Positions 61,123-64,000 of a DNA stretch of 64,000 nucleotides are shown piece after piece. The first letter of the stretch is position 1, and each line of letters begins with the position of its first letter. The stretch covers positions 1,550,001-1,614,000 of the forward strand of contig JANCIK010000009.1 in assembly GCA_028532985.1 (NCBI GenBank). The letters are read 5' to 3'. Source of the DNA: Stropharia rugosoannulata (Eukaryota; Basidiomycota; Agaricomycetes; Agaricales; Strophariaceae). The notes beneath the pieces were generated by a model that worked only from the letters and a program-made list of their open reading frames with translations, had not been told where the DNA came from and did not search any database. Both the position numbers and the translations under genes were made by a program.

Positions 61123-63549
61123 ACATACTGTCATCTCCGGACGACTTGGACGTACCTACTGCGCCATCTGATATGCTTGGACGTCGGCGTAGCTCTATCC
61201 TTCTCGGCTCCATCGAGACCCATTGGCCCAGTCTTCATTAAGATTCGTCACGCGCATCTATTATACAATCTCGACTTTCCGTTCTCTCTTCATCTTCAAC
61301 TCCCCGTTCCGCGGCTTATCTTCTTCCTCAGGATCGATGTCGCTGGCGTTTGAATCCTTCTCATCTTCTCATTCTTTACCTCTCCCGAATTTTCTACGCT
61401 GTGGCGTCATGGAGGGTCTTATCCACCTCACCTCATATATAGATGTCCCGCCACTGTCAAGCAGTGATAAGGATTTGGCGGAGCGCATGCTGCCTTTCGC
61501 ACCATACATTGCTACTTGTACCTGTTTCTTGTACTGTATTGTTTCTTTTGTTTTTGGACCCTTTGTTGTTGTTTTCCTTCTTCTTTTCTGCTTGTTTTGT
61601 GTTTGGATCTAATTTGCTGCAACTTGATTTCTCCCTGGATGGATGGATCACGAAGGACCACTCCCTGCCCGACGAGCAGCAATGAATGGCGCTGGCGCTG
61701 GGCGGTACATACCATATTGTGACTCCCCTCTTCTCTCCGCACTGGATCGATATATTCTATCCCCGTTTGTCCCTCTTCCCAATAAGGATCTATAAGGATA
61801 CATCGGTTCCCTGTGCAGTGTGGGACATACCAACTTTGGTCCACCCACTAACTCGACATATGGACACTGCACTTTGCTTTCCCTGCACCCCTGATCCATC
61901 CCATCCATGATCCATCTACGTGCCCCGGAACCAATGCATCCGCGCCTTCTTCACCATACCTCATCATAAATACTTGTTGACATTCTTCATCCTCCCGTTT
62001 CGCTTACATATTCGCATCGCGTGTCATGCGTAGCGGACTTCCTCCTGTATCTGCCGAGCCATTTTCACGTTCCATCCTTCCTTCCAATATGTCATCACCA
62101 CCCACTCATACCCCATGCCACGCGCTGGCGTATCCCACGCCTTTGTCGGGCCATCACTCGAACACGAAGACCGAGTAAAAAAGTGTAACAATACGCAATG
62201 CACACCTGGCTGCCTGCCTCGCGTTCGCCGCGCGGGAGAGATATGCCTAGAAGAATTCAGCCCTCGTCTCCGGTCTTCATCTGCCATCTCTAACTGTCTT
62301 ATCTTCTGTCTTATTTTTTCTCTCTCCGTCTACCTGTCTGTCTCCCTCCCTTGCTGTTGTCGCTAGTTATGTATATACGTGCGCCCCTCCACCCCAACGT
62401 CGGCGGTGCGACCTATCTCTGTATCGATCTATGTAGAAGCGCGATGTGCGCATTTTTTTTTGGATTGCTATTGCTAAAAATGAATGAATTGAATGGTCTG
62501 ACTTGCTCGTTTCAAAAAATATACATTTGTAGTCGTCGTTGATACTAGCACACAAGCAAGGTAAAAAGAGCAATATTTAGGGGCTCTTTGTTATTTTAGA
62601 TTGACTACTTACGCAGTAATCTTAGCACAATATTTTATCGGGAACAATGGTGTTCAAAATCGTTGACTACATACATTGTTGAACTGCCAGAAGAGTAACA
62701 CTAGCAAGGGAAGTATATTTTCGATAAGGCGCATGTATGCACCCACAAATGTCCGAAGTAGTACATCAAGTAGATTACATGCGTCACTGGCGGCCGTTGG
62801 GGCCATAAATTTTCAGGGTGAGTCCGTAATCTCGTCGTCTTGCGTTCTTACTCAGCCTTCTGATCCAGGCTTTCAGCAATATTTGCCGCATAAATGCCAA
62901 TTATGCCTGCACTATGTTACTTCGTGAACGCGTATTGAGTATCTTGTCGCTGTTGTTTTTGTATGGGTTGCGATTGGAGGTTCAACAGTTTGGCACACAA
63001 CCAAGACAAAGGCAGCGCTATGAGCGCTATGTTATTTTAAGATGCGTCTGCGACTCGCGCGCGCGGCGTAAAACGGTAGTTATACAAAAGTGTAGGTGGC
63101 GAGGGTTGTCGCAAGGAATATGTACAGCAAATGGAGACAGGCATAATCAGAGGCCGCTACAGAAAAAATATACAGTGCAAGTCGGCAAGGCGGATACAAG
63201 CTACATACATCATGAATGGATGGGCTGGGGATATGGGGAGAATGCGTGGGTATGTATGGGGGTATGGTGGATAGTGTGTATGTGCAATGGAACTAGTCAA
63301 GATGAACCAAAGAGAAAGTGCAAGAGCCAGGAATAACGAAGATGGAGAACCGGGCATAAGATCGCGTGACGTTGCGTTAATTTAATAAGAGCGCTTAAGG
63401 TGTGCATTCGGCATGCGCTATGGCGTGAATTGAATCGATGCCGGTATTTTTCGTGGTGCGTGATGATTAGGAAGATAAGGCAAGAGGGAGACCGGGATGG
63501 GACATATGTGCAGGACCAGACTGACTTAACAAACAAAAAGAAATAGTAG
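61123..63549. other. Long gene-free, pyrimidine-rich convergent spacer
   Basis: 2,427 bp between two converging genes. From about 61250 to 62480 the plus strand is strongly biased to C and T with many TCTTC, CCTTC and TTTTC runs and a GGATGGATGGAT tract near 61640. Open frames here are low complexity and overlap in all phases, so I see no credible gene. From 62600 onward the base composition becomes ordinary. The stretch may hold long 3' UTRs or an untranslated transcript. Confidence 0.5.
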
Positions 63550-64000
63550 TTACTTCTTCCTCTGGACTGGAGGGAAGTTCATGCGGTCGTAAGGGATACC
63601 GATGACCTTGTTGAAGATAAAGTACTTGACCTTCATGAGGGCGTCCCTCTCGTCATTCTCGAGAAAGTCCTCGTCGAGGCTCTCGATATAACCGATGACA
63701 ATGTCCATGGCATCGTCCGCCTCTTTAGCAGTGGGGATGGGAGCCTTTTTTTCGATGCGGCCCAAAGGAACGATAGGGGAAGGCTCAGGCGGGAGGCGGG
63801 GTGGGTAGTGGACGACATGGTGGGTGTAGATATCGGGCGAGTGCTGGATGGCGGCAGCGTCTGGGGAGGACTCGGGGACGGTGGAGATGGGTGGGAGTTG
63901 TTGGTGGATGGGTGGATCGGGGATGGGCTCGGGAGCCCAGTGCTGCTGCTGGGGCACTGGATGGTGCTCGATGCGGTCGGCGCGCTGGTCGTCGTAGGCG
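63550..64000 (-). CDS. Proline-rich protein of unknown function, C-terminal part (5' end outside window)
   Basis: An open frame of 149 codons runs from the window edge to TTA at 63550-63552. I do not recognise it. It begins with a glutamine/proline/histidine-rich disordered part (PQQQHWAPEPIPDPPIHQQL) and ends with a compact helical block, KEADDAMDIVIGYIESLDED and DALMKVKYFIFNKVIGIP, then a basic tail QRKK. The helical block looks conserved in kind, but its role is unknown. The frame is open through the edge, so the start lies beyond 64000. Confidence 0.65.
   Translation of the reverse strand, partial: AYDDQRADRIEHHPVPQQQHWAPEPIPDPPIHQQLPPISTVPESSPDAAAIQHSPDIYTHHVVHYPPRLPPEPSPIVPLGRIEKKAPIPTAKEADDAMDIVIGYIESLDEDFLENDERDALMKVKYFIFNKVIGIPYDRMNFPPVQRKK

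Noticed and set aside
61223..61910. Several overlapping frames in the C/T-rich stretch
   Set aside because: They are low complexity (Phe, Ser, Leu, Cys runs) and some begin with non-ATG codons; the pyrimidine bias itself creates open frames.
62914..63336. Plus-strand frame of 140 codons
   Set aside because: It lies in the 3' flank of the minus-strand gene ending at 63550, has odd composition (many Arg, Cys, Trp) and no domain.

Overview
This window reads as nuclear DNA of a filamentous basidiomycete fungus, most likely Agaricomycetes. Nearly every gene is broken by short introns of about 45 to 75 bases with GT-AG or occasional GC-AG ends. Genes lie on both strands with short spacers. A DUF6534-type seven-membrane-segment protein, a family typical of mushroom-forming fungi, is present. 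I saw no prokaryotic operon structure, CRISPR array, transposase, reverse transcriptase, rRNA or convincing tRNA. I resolved 26 genes with good support, two of them cut by the window edges, plus two weak small candidates.

1 to 14.5 kb: the 3' part of a Prp2/DHX16 spliceosomal helicase; a short-chain dehydrogenase; a class III CoA-transferase like SUGCT; the phosphorelay protein Ypd1; the Fe-S DNA helicase Chl1/DDX11; and a serine-rich coiled-coil protein of unknown function. 14.7 to 30 kb: a Vnx1-like vacuolar cation/proton exchanger; a possible 73-residue membrane protein; DDB1; an NF-YC/Dpb3-like histone-fold protein; a HIT-domain protein; the mitochondrial inner-membrane protein She9/Mdm33; and an unknown nuclear protein with two SUMO-interacting motifs.

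30 to 46.9 kb: the WD40-M20 glutathione-degrading protein Dug2; an F-box-like hypothetical protein; a Dia2/Pof3-type TPR/F-box/LRR protein; an ABM-like barrel protein; the DUF6534 membrane protein; cullin 1; COQ5; and FCF2. 48.6 to 64 kb: a cellulose-synthase-like GT2 enzyme; Sas10/Utp3; a UPF0390 small basic protein; NDUFA9; TOM22; a Zn2Cys6 transcription factor; and the C-terminal part of an unknown proline-rich protein.

The genes are mostly conserved housekeeping genes, not a dedicated cluster. Two loose themes appear: ubiquitin ligase scaffolds and adaptors (DDB1, a Dia2-like F-box protein, CUL1), and replication or chromosome maintenance (Chl1, the Dpb3-like protein, Dia2, DDB1). Promoter-proximal ACGCGT (MCB) elements stand upstream of the Dpb3-like gene and CHL1. 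Three head-to-head pairs (COQ5/FCF2, UPF0390/NDUFA9, TOM22/Zn2Cys6 factor) share spacers of 184 to 203 bp. I found no clear previously undescribed multi-gene system. The most interesting leads are the SIM-bearing nuclear protein, the small membrane protein, the MCB pair, recurrent GC-AG introns, and a frame-preserving intron in TOM22. All splice calls were made by eye from reading frame and family conservation.
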